From an uncultured Fretibacterium sp. (GTDB taxonomy: Bacteria > Synergistota > Synergistia > Synergistales > Aminobacteriaceae), in NCBI GenBank assembly GCA_937892105.1, contig CALAUZ010000241.1:1-27095 (forward strand): a DNA stretch of 27,095 nucleotides, read 5' to 3'. A program made the position numbers and the translations under genes. Each line of letters opens with the position of its first letter. Positions within the stretch are counted from its first letter, which is position 1. The notes beneath the pieces were generated by a model that searched no databases, had not been told where the DNA came from, and saw only the letters and a program-made list of their open reading frames with translations. Positions 7,693 through 14,139 of this stretch are shown in pieces.

Positions 7693-7741
7693 GTTAATTT
7701 CTTTCTTCTTCTGTTTTTTTCATTAAGTATAGCAAGGGTTT

Positions 7742-8107
7742 TCAAGACTTATTATTTTTGTGAAGCTCGACAATCATATTTGTGAATTGAGTAATGGTCG
7801 TGCCGGTATTTTTCGCGCCTTCATATATTATTCGGTAAGCCTCTGGCCGAAAATTTAAGTTGATACGTTTCATTCGATGTCCGTTCTTTCTTGTTGCGTT
7901 GTTTCCCTTTCTTAGGGGCTGACTTTGTACGTAGAAGTTTAGTTCTTCGGGGTTAGTCAACACGATAATAGAGTTTATGAAGTGAGTGTAGTTGACTCCG
8001 ATTAGTCTTGTTTGTTTGAGAATGTATTTGTAATTTTGGTCGGTGAAGGCCATATTAATTCTCTTTTGTTCGGGCTGGTTCGTTTTAGTCTGTTCAGTTT
8101 TGTTCAT
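7742..8107 (-). CDS. Tandem ribbon-helix-helix DNA-binding protein, possible copy-number regulator
   Basis: A 121-residue basic protein built of two similar halves. Each has R-I-N, a short strand, then Y-(K/R)-I-(L/I), a turn with G, and T-x-F-x-N-x-I-V, the pattern of a ribbon-helix-helix unit (around residues 17-50 and 82-115). Normally two chains dimerise to make the DNA-binding sheet, so one chain here may form a complete unit. A good site (GAAGGAG) precedes ATG 8107. It is the first gene of the rep operon, where small RHH proteins often repress rep. The 11-base direct repeats at 8175 and 8209, one covering the -35, are candidate operators. Confidence 0.68.
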   Translation of the reverse strand: MNKTEQTKTNQPEQKRINMAFTDQNYKYILKQTRLIGVNYTHFINSIIVLTNPEELNFYVQSQPLRKGNNATRKNGHRMKRINLNFRPEAYRIIYEGAKNTGTTITQFTNMIVELHKNNKS

Positions 8108-8155
8108 TGTCTTGTTCTCCTTCTTTCAAAAGTTGTGCAAAAATTGTGTATAATT

Positions 8156-8184
8156 ATTATATCAAAAGAGTGCCTGTCTGTAAA
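8156..8184 (-). promoter_or_regulatory. Promoter of the replication operon
   Basis: On the minus strand TTTACA (8184-8179), a 17-base spacer and TATAAT (8161-8156) form a strong sigma-70-type promoter 49 bases before the first gene. The -35 lies inside one copy of the direct repeat, so binding there would shut it off. Confidence 0.7.
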
Positions 8185-8244
8185 TCAGTTCGTGTTAATG
8201 ATTATAGTTGTCTGTAAATAATTTCAGAACTGATAAAAGGCAGG
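8173..8244. promoter_or_regulatory. Direct repeats and imperfect stem: operator and/or terminator
   Basis: TGTCTGTAAAT occurs at 8175-8185 and 8209-8219 (34-base period). In addition, ATCAGTTC (8184-8191) pairs exactly with GAACTGAT (8227-8234), and the arms extend imperfectly to CCTG (8173) and CAGG (8244), a long stem just after the ADP-ribosylglycohydrolase stop. The region could both end that transcript and regulate the rep promoter. Confidence 0.45.
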
Positions 8245-8251
8245 TACGAAG

Positions 8252-9481
8252 TTATTCGGAATATAATGAGTATCCCATGCGAAGAAGAACTTTCAAAGAC
8301 AAGGTGAACCATTTGTTGTACATTTCGTACTCAGGTATTGCCTTGATATATGGTCTTATTTTCTTATACAAGCTGTCCTTCATCTGTAAAGAATGTCCAC
8401 AGCCTAAGTAAATCCATTTCCAGCCTTTTGAATGTTCATTATTTTCTCCAAAATTATCGAGTGCTGGGAATTTATTTTCAAGTAGTCCTATATCAAAATC
8501 ATCGTTTAAGCCAGAAGCATGAAAATAATGTATCTTGTTTTGTTCGTCAGTATATAGCATGTCAATATCAGGGCCATAGCCTACTGAGCAGCCCCATATA
8601 TTTTTAGGGTTGATTGTCGAAATGAAATGGTTTTCTAATTTTTCTTTCCATTGTTCGGGGATCCAAATTTCTTCTGGACCGTCTCCGTATCGTTCGATAA
8701 AAAAATTGCACAAGACAGCTTTCATATCCGACGTAATTCTTTTTTCGGCTTCTTGTATAAGTTTGTCGGGGATTCCGAAGAGCGGTTCAGCGATGCTTCC
8801 ACAAATAGCGGCTAAGGTGTCAGTGTCTCCTCCGATTGATACAGCATTACGTACTGCTTGTTCGAAACTTTCTGCTTCAAGAAGAGCTATGAATGCATCT
8901 CTGACGGTACCAGCGCAAGTTATATCAAATCCATGATTAGGGATAATCTCAGCTAGTTTTTGATTGAGATTATAACCAAAATACGTCATGATGAAATCCT
9001 TTATTTCTTTTTGATTCGCACCGTTCCGAGCAAGGAAAATAGCTCCAGCAACGGCTTGTGTACCTTTTATAGCGTCAGGGTGATTATGAGTAACTTCGGC
9101 AGTAATTTTTGCGACCTCTAAAGTCTTTTCTAATGATTTATAGAGCCAACCTGCACTTGAAACTCTCATTGCTGCTCCATTAGCAAAACTTCCATAAGGT
9201 TGGGGATTTTTGCTTTCAATCCAGTGTTTGAAACTTTTTCCATAACCTGCATGTGGATATTTCCTGCCCCAATTCTGTATACTTGAGATGATGTTTTCTT
9301 GAATCATATCGTTTGGAATGTATCGATATAATAGCCCTTCACCAATGGCAATGGTCATGACTGTATCGTCTGTAAATCTTGAGTTCTCACTGAATAAGGG
9401 AAAGTCGTTTGCGTTTACGGACGTAGCGTGTCGTTTTTCGTAAGGACTTCCGATGATGTCTCCTAAAATCGCGCCTAACAT
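8252..9481 (-). CDS. ADP-ribosylglycohydrolase with extra C-terminal domain
   Basis: A 409-residue protein. Residues 1-~265 are a DraG/ARH-type hydrolase that removes ADP-ribose from modified proteins or nucleic acids: M-L-G-A-I-L-G-D start, metal motif F-T-D-D-T (36-40), S-F-A-N-G-A-A-M-R (~98-106), T-H-x-H-P (~131-135) and G-G-D-T-D-T (217-222), all intact. Residues ~266-409 form an additional domain with many aromatic residues that I do not recognise. I chose ATG 9481 since AAGGAAG lies six bases upstream; an ATG six codons earlier lacks a binding site. It is the last gene of the peptidase operon. It may reverse a toxin or host ADP-ribosyltransferase; none is encoded here. Confidence 0.88.
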   Translation of the reverse strand: MLGAILGDIIGSPYEKRHATSVNANDFPLFSENSRFTDDTVMTIAIGEGLLYRYIPNDMIQENIISSIQNWGRKYPHAGYGKSFKHWIESKNPQPYGSFANGAAMRVSSAGWLYKSLEKTLEVAKITAEVTHNHPDAIKGTQAVAGAIFLARNGANQKEIKDFIMTYFGYNLNQKLAEIIPNHGFDITCAGTVRDAFIALLEAESFEQAVRNAVSIGGDTDTLAAICGSIAEPLFGIPDKLIQEAEKRITSDMKAVLCNFFIERYGDGPEEIWIPEQWKEKLENHFISTINPKNIWGCSVGYGPDIDMLYTDEQNKIHYFHASGLNDDFDIGLLENKFPALDNFGENNEHSKGWKWIYLGCGHSLQMKDSLYKKIRPYIKAIPEYEMYNKWFTLSLKVLLRMGYSLYSE

Positions 9482-9482
9482 T

Positions 9483-9617
9483 TTAATCTTCCTTTTCATT
9501 GTTGGATACGTTGTCTTGTGTTTCGTCTAACGTAGATAACATAGACTGCATTTCGGATATCATATCAAGGGATTTGCTGATCATTTTCATCAGGGCTGGG
9601 TCTTCTTTCACTAACAT
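9483..9617 (-). CDS. 44-residue protein between peptidase and ADP-ribosylglycohydrolase
   Basis: A small gene: ATG 9617, GGAG seven bases upstream, stop TAA 9485-9483 directly before the hydrolase start. Its ATG overlaps the end of the peptidase gene, so translation is coupled on both sides. The peptide starts M-L-V-K-E-D-P-A-L-M, is rich in Met, Ser, Asp and Glu, and is probably one amphipathic helix (M-I-S-E-M-Q-S-M-L) with an acidic tail. No family recognised. The tight fit in the operon is the main evidence that it is real. Confidence 0.7.
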   Translation of the reverse strand: MLVKEDPALMKMISKSLDMISEMQSMLSTLDETQDNVSNNEKED

Positions 9618-10372
9618 GTTAAATCTCCTTTCAAAGCTGTAGTGAGTGGGAATTTTTTCTGAGGCTCTTCGAGCATTTTTCTGACGATATCAAGAGTGTG
9701 TTTCCATTCTTTGTAGACGAGGATTTCATCGGGAGAATGTTCATCATAGTAACCAATGCTGAGATTAACTCCGCAGATTTTTGAGCATAGTATGGTTATA
9801 TCGGTCGAAGAGCTTTTGTCTGCCTCTTTATAACCTGTCTTTTCTTCGATAAAATTTTTGAACTCCTGACTGACGGGCAGGTTATAAACCTTATAATCTG
9901 AAGCATTGCGTCTGTCAAATTCAATCATGTACTGATGATTGTTAAGTTCATCATATAATTCTTTGTGTTTGGCTTGAATTGTACATGCTGCGACACTGCC
10001 GAGTTCTTCACCGTTTAATACGAGCAAAGAATGTCCGCTATCTTTCAGAAGATAAAGAATTGCGCAACCAGCTCTGTCGTCAGCACCTATTCCTGTCATT
10101 TCGTCTTGTTCACCGCTTCTGTAAATCCCGTTTTCGAGAATGATCTGGTGTTTGCCGTTTTTGAAGAAAACCGTATCGGCATGAGCGACCAGTAAGACTC
10201 TATCATTCCTGCGACCGGGTATATAAATAAAGTCGTCGCATTCGATTTCACTGTCTTTGTTAGTTTTAGGAAAATATACTGCGTTTTCGATTTTCCTAAA
10301 TGGAGCGAAAACTTGTCGTGTAGAAGCTAAGTCGGTGCTCAAAAATTTTTCTAAAATATTTTTTTCGTTCAT
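9611..10372 (-). CDS. M20/M28-type zinc peptidase, catalytic residues intact
   Basis: A 253-residue protein with the full set of two-zinc aminopeptidase motifs: V-A-H-A-D-T-V (His 64, Asp 66), G-A-D-D-R-A-G (98-99), the catalytic and metal Glu pair N-G-E-E-L-G-S (122-123), E-F-D-R-R (Asp 153) and D-E-H-S-P-D-E (His 212). It lacks the lid/dimerisation insert of larger M20 members. No signal peptide, so cytoplasmic. The start overlaps the stop of the upstream paralogue (ATGA at 10372-10369). The substrate could be a peptide or an amide-linked small molecule. Confidence 0.85.
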   Translation of the reverse strand: MNEKNILEKFLSTDLASTRQVFAPFRKIENAVYFPKTNKDSEIECDDFIYIPGRRNDRVLLVAHADTVFFKNGKHQIILENGIYRSGEQDEMTGIGADDRAGCAILYLLKDSGHSLLVLNGEELGSVAACTIQAKHKELYDELNNHQYMIEFDRRNASDYKVYNLPVSQEFKNFIEEKTGYKEADKSSSTDITILCSKICGVNLSIGYYDEHSPDEILVYKEWKHTLDIVRKMLEEPQKKFPLTTALKGDLTC

Positions 10373-11178
10373 GATAGTTTTACCCCAATTGGTCTAAAAC
10401 TTTGCTGATCCCTGAAGTTGAGAGTTCCGAAATCGTTGGAGTGTCCGACGTAATCAAAAAGAGTGAATTGTGGCTGAGGCTTTTTCAGGAAATTTCTGAA
10501 GACGTTTAGGGTATGCTCCCATTCGGCCAAGTTTAGGAATAAGCCTTTTCTTTTGTTCTTATGATACCCAGCACTAACGTTTGCACCACAAATACGTTCA
10601 CAAAGTTCATTTATACTTGAATGAAAAAGCCTTTTTTCTTCAAAGAATTGGGTGTTATCTTCGATAAAATTTTTGAAGTTTTGAGTAGTTGACGGTGTGA
10701 ACCCGATAGATTTGGGGTATTCATAGCTGAACTCTAGGATGTACTGGTGAGCGTTGAACTCTTCAAAAAAATCTTTGTGTTGATATTTTATGACGTTTAC
10801 AACGCTGAAATGGGGAAAATAAAGGTCGTTATTCATAATTAGCAAGGAGTGTCCGGAATCTTTGAGCAGATACAGGATAGCAGAACTTGCCGTTGCGATG
10901 TCGAGGTATGATTTTTGTTTACTGGTTTTATAGTTTCCGTTCTCGAAAATTAGTTCCTCCTGTTTGGTTTGATTGAGTTCGAACTCTAGGCTGGAGACGA
11001 GTAGAACTCTGTCATTCCTTTTGCCGGGTATATAAACAAATCCTTCATTATCATCTGAAAGAACTGAGATTGAAGAATTATTGAGTGTATGAAATTCCTG
11101 CATGATATTTTCGTGCACCGATGATTGAGTGCCTAAATTAAGAAAATGCTCAAGAACATCTTTATCGTATATATTCAT
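10369..11178 (-). CDS. Catalytically dead paralogue of the adjacent zinc peptidase
   Basis: A 269-residue protein that aligns along its length with the next gene: V-Y-I-P-G-K-R-N-D-R-V-L-L-V, A-I-L-Y-L-L-K-D-S-G-H-S-L-L, H-Q-Y-I-L-E-F, F-K-N-F-I-E-(D/E) and E-W-K/E-H-T-L. Yet every metal position is changed: H-A-D becomes S-L-E, D-D-R-A-G becomes I-A-T-A-S, E-E becomes D-L, D-R-R becomes S-Y-E, and the final His becomes Lys. The frame is intact with a good ribosome binding site (AAAGGAG) before ATG 11178, so the protein is maintained rather than decaying. A regulatory, scaffold or binding role beside the active enzyme is likely. First gene of the operon. Confidence 0.82.
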   Translation of the reverse strand: MNIYDKDVLEHFLNLGTQSSVHENIMQEFHTLNNSSISVLSDDNEGFVYIPGKRNDRVLLVSSLEFELNQTKQEELIFENGNYKTSKQKSYLDIATASSAILYLLKDSGHSLLIMNNDLYFPHFSVVNVIKYQHKDFFEEFNAHQYILEFSYEYPKSIGFTPSTTQNFKNFIEDNTQFFEEKRLFHSSINELCERICGANVSAGYHKNKRKGLFLNLAEWEHTLNVFRNFLKKPQPQFTLFDYVGHSNDFGTLNFRDQQSFRPIGVKLS

Positions 11179-11219
11179 GTTAATTCTCCTTTCATTGATT
11201 CAGATAAGAATAAATAATG

Positions 11220-11237
11220 TTACTGTTAGTAATTATA
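11220..11237 (-). promoter_or_regulatory. -10 element and palindromic operator of the peptidase operon
   Basis: On the minus strand TATAAT (11237-11232) runs straight into TTACTAACAGTAA (11232-11220), the same core palindrome as at 1886-1898. The -35 position has no good match, so activation or an alternative arrangement is possible. The divergent RHH gene starts 65 bases away, making autoregulation from this site plausible. Confidence 0.5.
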
Positions 11238-11301
11238 TAACTAGATACGCAAAGGTATAAGTCCTATGTTTACCCTCAAAAATATGAAAGAGGGTGAAAA
11301 T

Positions 11302-11514
11302 ATGTCGAGGACGAGCGACCCCAACCGTGTTAAATCTGAGCAGTCATTTACGCAAATCCGTTTATCGTCTGAGCTGTTTAGGAAGTCTAAGATACTGGCT
11401 GCGATTTATGACGTATCTTTTAATCAACTGATGGTAAATGCGCTCAATCATGAGATTCAGAAGTATGAGTCCGAACATGGTTCGTTGCCGAAATCGATAG
11501 AGCTTGAAGAGTAA
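11302..11514 (+). CDS. Ribbon-helix-helix (Arc-like) regulator
   Basis: A 70-residue protein. I chose ATG 11302 for GAGGGTG five bases upstream; an in-frame ATG 12 codons earlier lacks a good site. The pattern S-F-T-Q-I-R-L-S (strand), S-E-L-F-R-K-S-K-I-L-A-A-I-Y-D (helix), V-S-F-N-Q-L-M-V-N-A-L-N-H-E-I (turn and second helix) matches Arc/CopG-type repressors. It lies divergent from the peptidase operon beside the shared palindrome, and the simplest idea is that it represses that operon and perhaps the 1915 promoter. Its 3' end is three bases from the stop of the convergent 11518 gene. Confidence 0.75.
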   Translation: MSRTSDPNRVKSEQSFTQIRLSSELFRKSKILAAIYDVSFNQLMVNALNHEIQKYESEHGSLPKSIELEE

Positions 11515-11517
11515 TTT

Positions 11518-11817
11518 TTATGAGCTTTCGTTCTGCTGTTTAAGTTCGATTAAGGTCTCATAAGCTGCTTCAAGTCCAATTTTTACAGCGTCGTCCCAGT
11601 CTTTGTTTCTGATGTTCTGCCACAAATCAATCCTTTTGAACTCCCAAAATATAGCGTTAGTGAAGTAAGCTGCGAAATCTGAGTTGAACATAAAAAATTC
11701 TTCTCTGTTCGTACGGAGTTCTTGAGGATAGGGGTATTCTTTCAGAGAAGAAGCCCCTAGACTGCGGGCAATGTTAAGCGCTTTTTCCCGTAAATTGCTT
11801 TCTTCCGAATCACACAT
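11518..11817 (-). CDS. Unknown small protein downstream of ardC
   Basis: A 99-residue protein not recognised. ATG 11817 is preceded by GGAGG at a spacing of eight bases; an upstream TTG overlaps that site. The sequence is acidic and aromatic (F-F-M-F-N-S-D-F-A-A-Y-F, F-W-E-F, W-Q-N-I, W-D-D-A), predicted mostly helical, soluble. It is the last minus-strand gene of the RecE/RecT/ArdC block, separated from ardC by about 100 bases without a clear promoter. Confidence 0.6.
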   Translation of the reverse strand: MCDSEESNLREKALNIARSLGASSLKEYPYPQELRTNREEFFMFNSDFAAYFTNAIFWEFKRIDLWQNIRNKDWDDAVKIGLEAAYETLIELKQQNESS

Positions 11818-11913
11818 GAAGTACACCTCCAATATTTAGAATGAGAAATTGCACTAATAATTTTATAGCTACAACACACCTAGTTAACGTGGTATTTCTG
11901 AAAAATCGTTGTT

Positions 11914-12234
11914 TTATTCTCGTTCTAATTGCAGTACAAAATCAGTAGCTTTTTCAGCGTCTGAAATAGCTTTGAAAAGAGCGTTGTGATCTTTTTCTAG
12001 GAGAGAAATCCAAGAATTGACGTAAGCGACGTGATTGTCAAAGTGTTCTTGATTTTGAGGAATGCCAGTTTCAACGGAGATGAACATAGAGGCGATTTCA
12101 GCGACAAGTTCTTCTCTGGCGTATGCGGTAGAACCTCGTAGACCTGATAAATCTCTGTTAAGTCTTGAGTGATGTCCCGACCAGTGAGCCATTTCGTGAA
12201 ATATTACAGCGTAGTAGCTTGCAGTGTCAATGAA
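11914..12234 (-). CDS. ardC: ArdC antirestriction protein, C-terminal metallopeptidase part in the -1 frame
   Basis: This 107-codon stretch continues ArdC after the frameshift. It has the zinc motif F-H-E-M-A-H-W (HExxH) followed by S-G-H-x-S-R-L-N-R, Y-A-R-E-E-L-V-A-E-I (the third ligand region) and H-V-A-Y-V-N-S-W. An internal ATG at 12192 would begin inside the zinc motif and lose its first His and Glu, and it has no binding site, so an active enzyme needs a shift from the 0 frame. ArdC proteins protect incoming plasmid DNA from restriction. Confidence 0.8.
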   Translation of the reverse strand, partial: FIDTASYYAVIFHEMAHWSGHHSRLNRDLSGLRGSTAYAREELVAEIASMFISVETGIPQNQEHFDNHVAYVNSWISLLEKDHNALFKAISDAEKATDFVLQLERE

Positions 12235-12794
12235 AAATTTTTTTCTGGAACTTGAATAAAGTCATCATCAGGGGAATAAAAAGCTGAGAATCCGGAATGC
12301 TTGATCTTTGCTCCGGAGTTGGCGATGATTTTTTCAGCTTCCATGTTGTCGATAACGTTGTAAAAGGGTGCTGGAGAAAACTCATCAATGCCGTCAATCT
12401 GAGAGGCGTGGAATACCGTAAAAAATTTCATGACGGGTATGCGCTCGATGTGTTCGTTGTGGTCTTCAGTTGACGAATTATTGTTTATATTGTCAGTGAT
12501 TTTGATTTTCTTCCAGAATGTTATTCTCGTCCCTTTAGAACCGCGTTTGACGTTCCAACCTTTTGATTTTGCCTGTTGATAAGTACACCATCTTGGATCA
12601 GAGCCTTTGTCGATTGTCCAGCCTATCAGGGAGAGTAGGATTATGTTTGAGCCTGTGTAGTGTCGACCTGTTACAGCATTAATCGGAGAATTATTGCCAC
12701 TCCAAGATTTTTGCCAAGGTGCTGTCCCATTTTTTAGAGCTTCGATTATTTTTTCGGTCATTTCCTTACGGTATTCTCTGATATTTTCTTTCAT
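12204..12794 (-). CDS. ardC: ArdC antirestriction protein, N-terminal ssDNA-binding part
   Basis: The 196-residue 0-frame product starts at ATG 12794 with GGAGG seven bases upstream. It has the ArdC N-terminal domain (DUF1738-like): G-T-A-P-W-Q-K-S-W, P-I-N-A-V-T-G-R-H-Y-T-G-S-N, W-C-T-Y-Q-Q-A, G-W-N-V-K-R-G-S-K-G-T and V-F-H-A-S-Q-I-D-G-I. The frame breaks at V-P-E-K-N-F: a -1 slip on A-AAT-TTT (12240-12234), or one A missing from a run of seven, joins it to the zinc domain, restoring about 293 residues. Without the slip the product stops 12 codons later and lacks the HExxH site. Mutation, assembly error or programmed frameshifting cannot be told apart from sequence alone. Confidence 0.85.
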   Translation of the reverse strand: MKENIREYRKEMTEKIIEALKNGTAPWQKSWSGNNSPINAVTGRHYTGSNIILLSLIGWTIDKGSDPRWCTYQQAKSKGWNVKRGSKGTRITFWKKIKITDNINNNSSTEDHNEHIERIPVMKFFTVFHASQIDGIDEFSPAPFYNVIDNMEAEKIIANSGAKIKHSGFSAFYSPDDDFIQVPEKNFSLTLQATTL

Positions 12795-12812
12795 TTTGAA
12801 GCCTCCATATGT

Positions 12813-12836
12813 GACACATATAATAGGAAGAACTTT
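12813..12836. repeat. 24-base repeat containing TATAAT, copy 2
   Basis: Matches 3346-3369 with one difference. On the plus strand TTGAAG lies 17 bases before its TATAAT (12819-12824), forming a promoter-like array that would read antisense into the 12853 gene. On the minus strand it sits between the 12853 stop and the ardC ribosome binding site. Confidence 0.5.
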
Positions 12837-12852
12837 CCAGAAAATGTTGCTT

Positions 12853-13191
12853 TTATTTCCAGCGAAAAAGAGTTGTATTGCAAGTCCGTCCGTAGTAGGT
12901 GTGGTTAACGAGGTCTTGCGATAAATCGAATATGGATTTGTCCCATTGATTTATTAAATCTTTCTGAGTGTCATGCCAGTCTGAAAGATTTTGAATACAG
13001 AGATTCCTTAGTTCTTCCTGATTTTCTTTCACGAAGTCAATGAAGTTTTTATCTTCGTCATTGCTTTCAATGATTTCGTTTATTGCGTCGTTAATATCGT
13101 CAATATCTGAATGGAGCTGCCAGAAGTTATAGATATTGATGATTTCTTCTTCGGTGTAGTTTTTCCCGTTGATGTTGAAAATATTGCTCAT
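12853..13191 (-). CDS. Unknown acidic small protein beside ardC
   Basis: A 112-residue protein, not recognised, with GAAAGGAG before ATG 13191. By eye it has about 22 Asp/Glu against about 9 Lys/Arg, mostly in predicted helices (D-I-D-D-I-N-D-A-I-N-E-I-I-E), with several Trp and Asn. Its acid-rich helical make-up and place directly upstream of ardC recall small antirestriction or anti-defence proteins that mimic DNA, but this is speculation. It could also be an ordinary accessory protein. Confidence 0.6.
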   Translation of the reverse strand: MSNIFNINGKNYTEEEIINIYNFWQLHSDIDDINDAINEIIESNDEDKNFIDFVKENQEELRNLCIQNLSDWHDTQKDLINQWDKSIFDLSQDLVNHTYYGRTCNTTLFRWK

Positions 13192-13203
13192 GGTTTGCTC
13201 CTT

Positions 13204-13536
13204 TCAGAATGTTTTTTTCCAGATTTTGTCGTATAATATATTTTCAATGAGTTGTGAAGGAATGCCGTGTCTGTGCTGTTCTGCGTAAGAGAGTGCTCTT
13301 GCTTCCCATAGCGGGTATTCGTTAGAGTATTCTTTCACGAGTTCGTCTATGTGGTCTCTGATGAATGCGGCGATTTTTGTATTCTTTGGCTTGCCGGATT
13401 TTTCTAGCTGACATGCTGCGCTGAAGAGAGTGGACTTAGTCAAATCTTTTTGTCTTTCCTCGTCGAGAATATACTTCAGCTTCCTAATCATGTCATCATT
13501 CAGAGTAACGCAAAGTTTTATATCTTGGGCATTCAT
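13204..13536 (-). CDS. Unknown small protein of the RecE/RecT operon
   Basis: A 110-residue basic protein, not recognised. I chose ATG 13536 because GGAAGTG lies six bases upstream; a GTG three codons earlier overlaps that site. It begins M-N-A-Q-D-I-K-L-C-V-T-L-N and contains K-L-K-Y-I-L-D-E-E-R and P-L-W-E-A-R-A-L-S-Y-A-E-Q-H-R-H, predicted mostly helical. It ends 12 bases before the next start, in the same operon. Confidence 0.6.
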   Translation of the reverse strand: MNAQDIKLCVTLNDDMIRKLKYILDEERQKDLTKSTLFSAACQLEKSGKPKNTKIAAFIRDHIDELVKEYSNEYPLWEARALSYAEQHRHGIPSQLIENILYDKIWKKTF

Positions 13537-13581
13537 GTTTTTCACTTCCAGCCTAAAGGTATTAAATCAAACTTGATATTC

Positions 13582-14121
13582 TCATGATGTCTTTGTCTTC
13601 TTATCTGTTTCAGGGTCATGCCACATTAGTCCGCGTTTTTCGTAGAGGGGAAGCCAGTGCTGTTCGTAGAAGTCATATCCTGCGCCGTCAATCCCGAAGA
13701 AATAACCGAACTCCTCGCTCTTGAATATTCTGAAACCGCATTGAGACATCATGATGAGGCCTATTTCATCGTCAAGCCAGTATTTATCACAAATATCACC
13801 GAATGACCACATAGTACCCCACATAGGTAAAAGGTCATAATGCTCAATATTTATGTGATCCATGTTCAGCCAAGTTAAGTTGCCGTTATCCAGCTCTATT
13901 TCGCACAGGTTATCTTCATAATTAATAGTGGTGATTTTCCCGTTTGTAGTAATGTTATCGAAGACACGCACCTGATCACCGACAGCAGGACGAGTGATTT
14001 CGCACCAATCATCGGAGTCAGCTGTCCATAATTTTGCAATCATAAGGGTGGGAACGGCATTAAAGCCGTTGATCCACTCTTGAGCAGCCTCTAATCGTGT
14101 TGTTCCTTTCTTAATCCTCAT
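13582..14121 (-). CDS. Unknown protein with central SH3-like segment, common type on mobile elements
   Basis: A 179-residue protein with a strong ribosome binding site (AAAGGAG) before ATG 14121. The N-terminus (R-L-E-A-A-Q-E-W-I-N-G-F-N-A-V-P) is helical. Residues ~45-85 (V-G-D-Q-V-R-V, then G-K-I-T-T-I-N, C-E-I-E-L-D-N-G) look like a small beta barrel. The C-terminal half has G-I-D-G-A-G-Y-D-F-Y-E-Q-H-W-L-P-L-Y, which I recall from hypothetical proteins of Bacillota phages and plasmids. Function unknown; position suggests a link to recombination or establishment. Confidence 0.68.
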   Translation of the reverse strand: MRIKKGTTRLEAAQEWINGFNAVPTLMIAKLWTADSDDWCEITRPAVGDQVRVFDNITTNGKITTINYEDNLCEIELDNGNLTWLNMDHINIEHYDLLPMWGTMWSFGDICDKYWLDDEIGLIMMSQCGFRIFKSEEFGYFFGIDGAGYDFYEQHWLPLYEKRGLMWHDPETDKKTKTS

Positions 14122-14139
14122 TGTTGATTCTCCTTTCTC

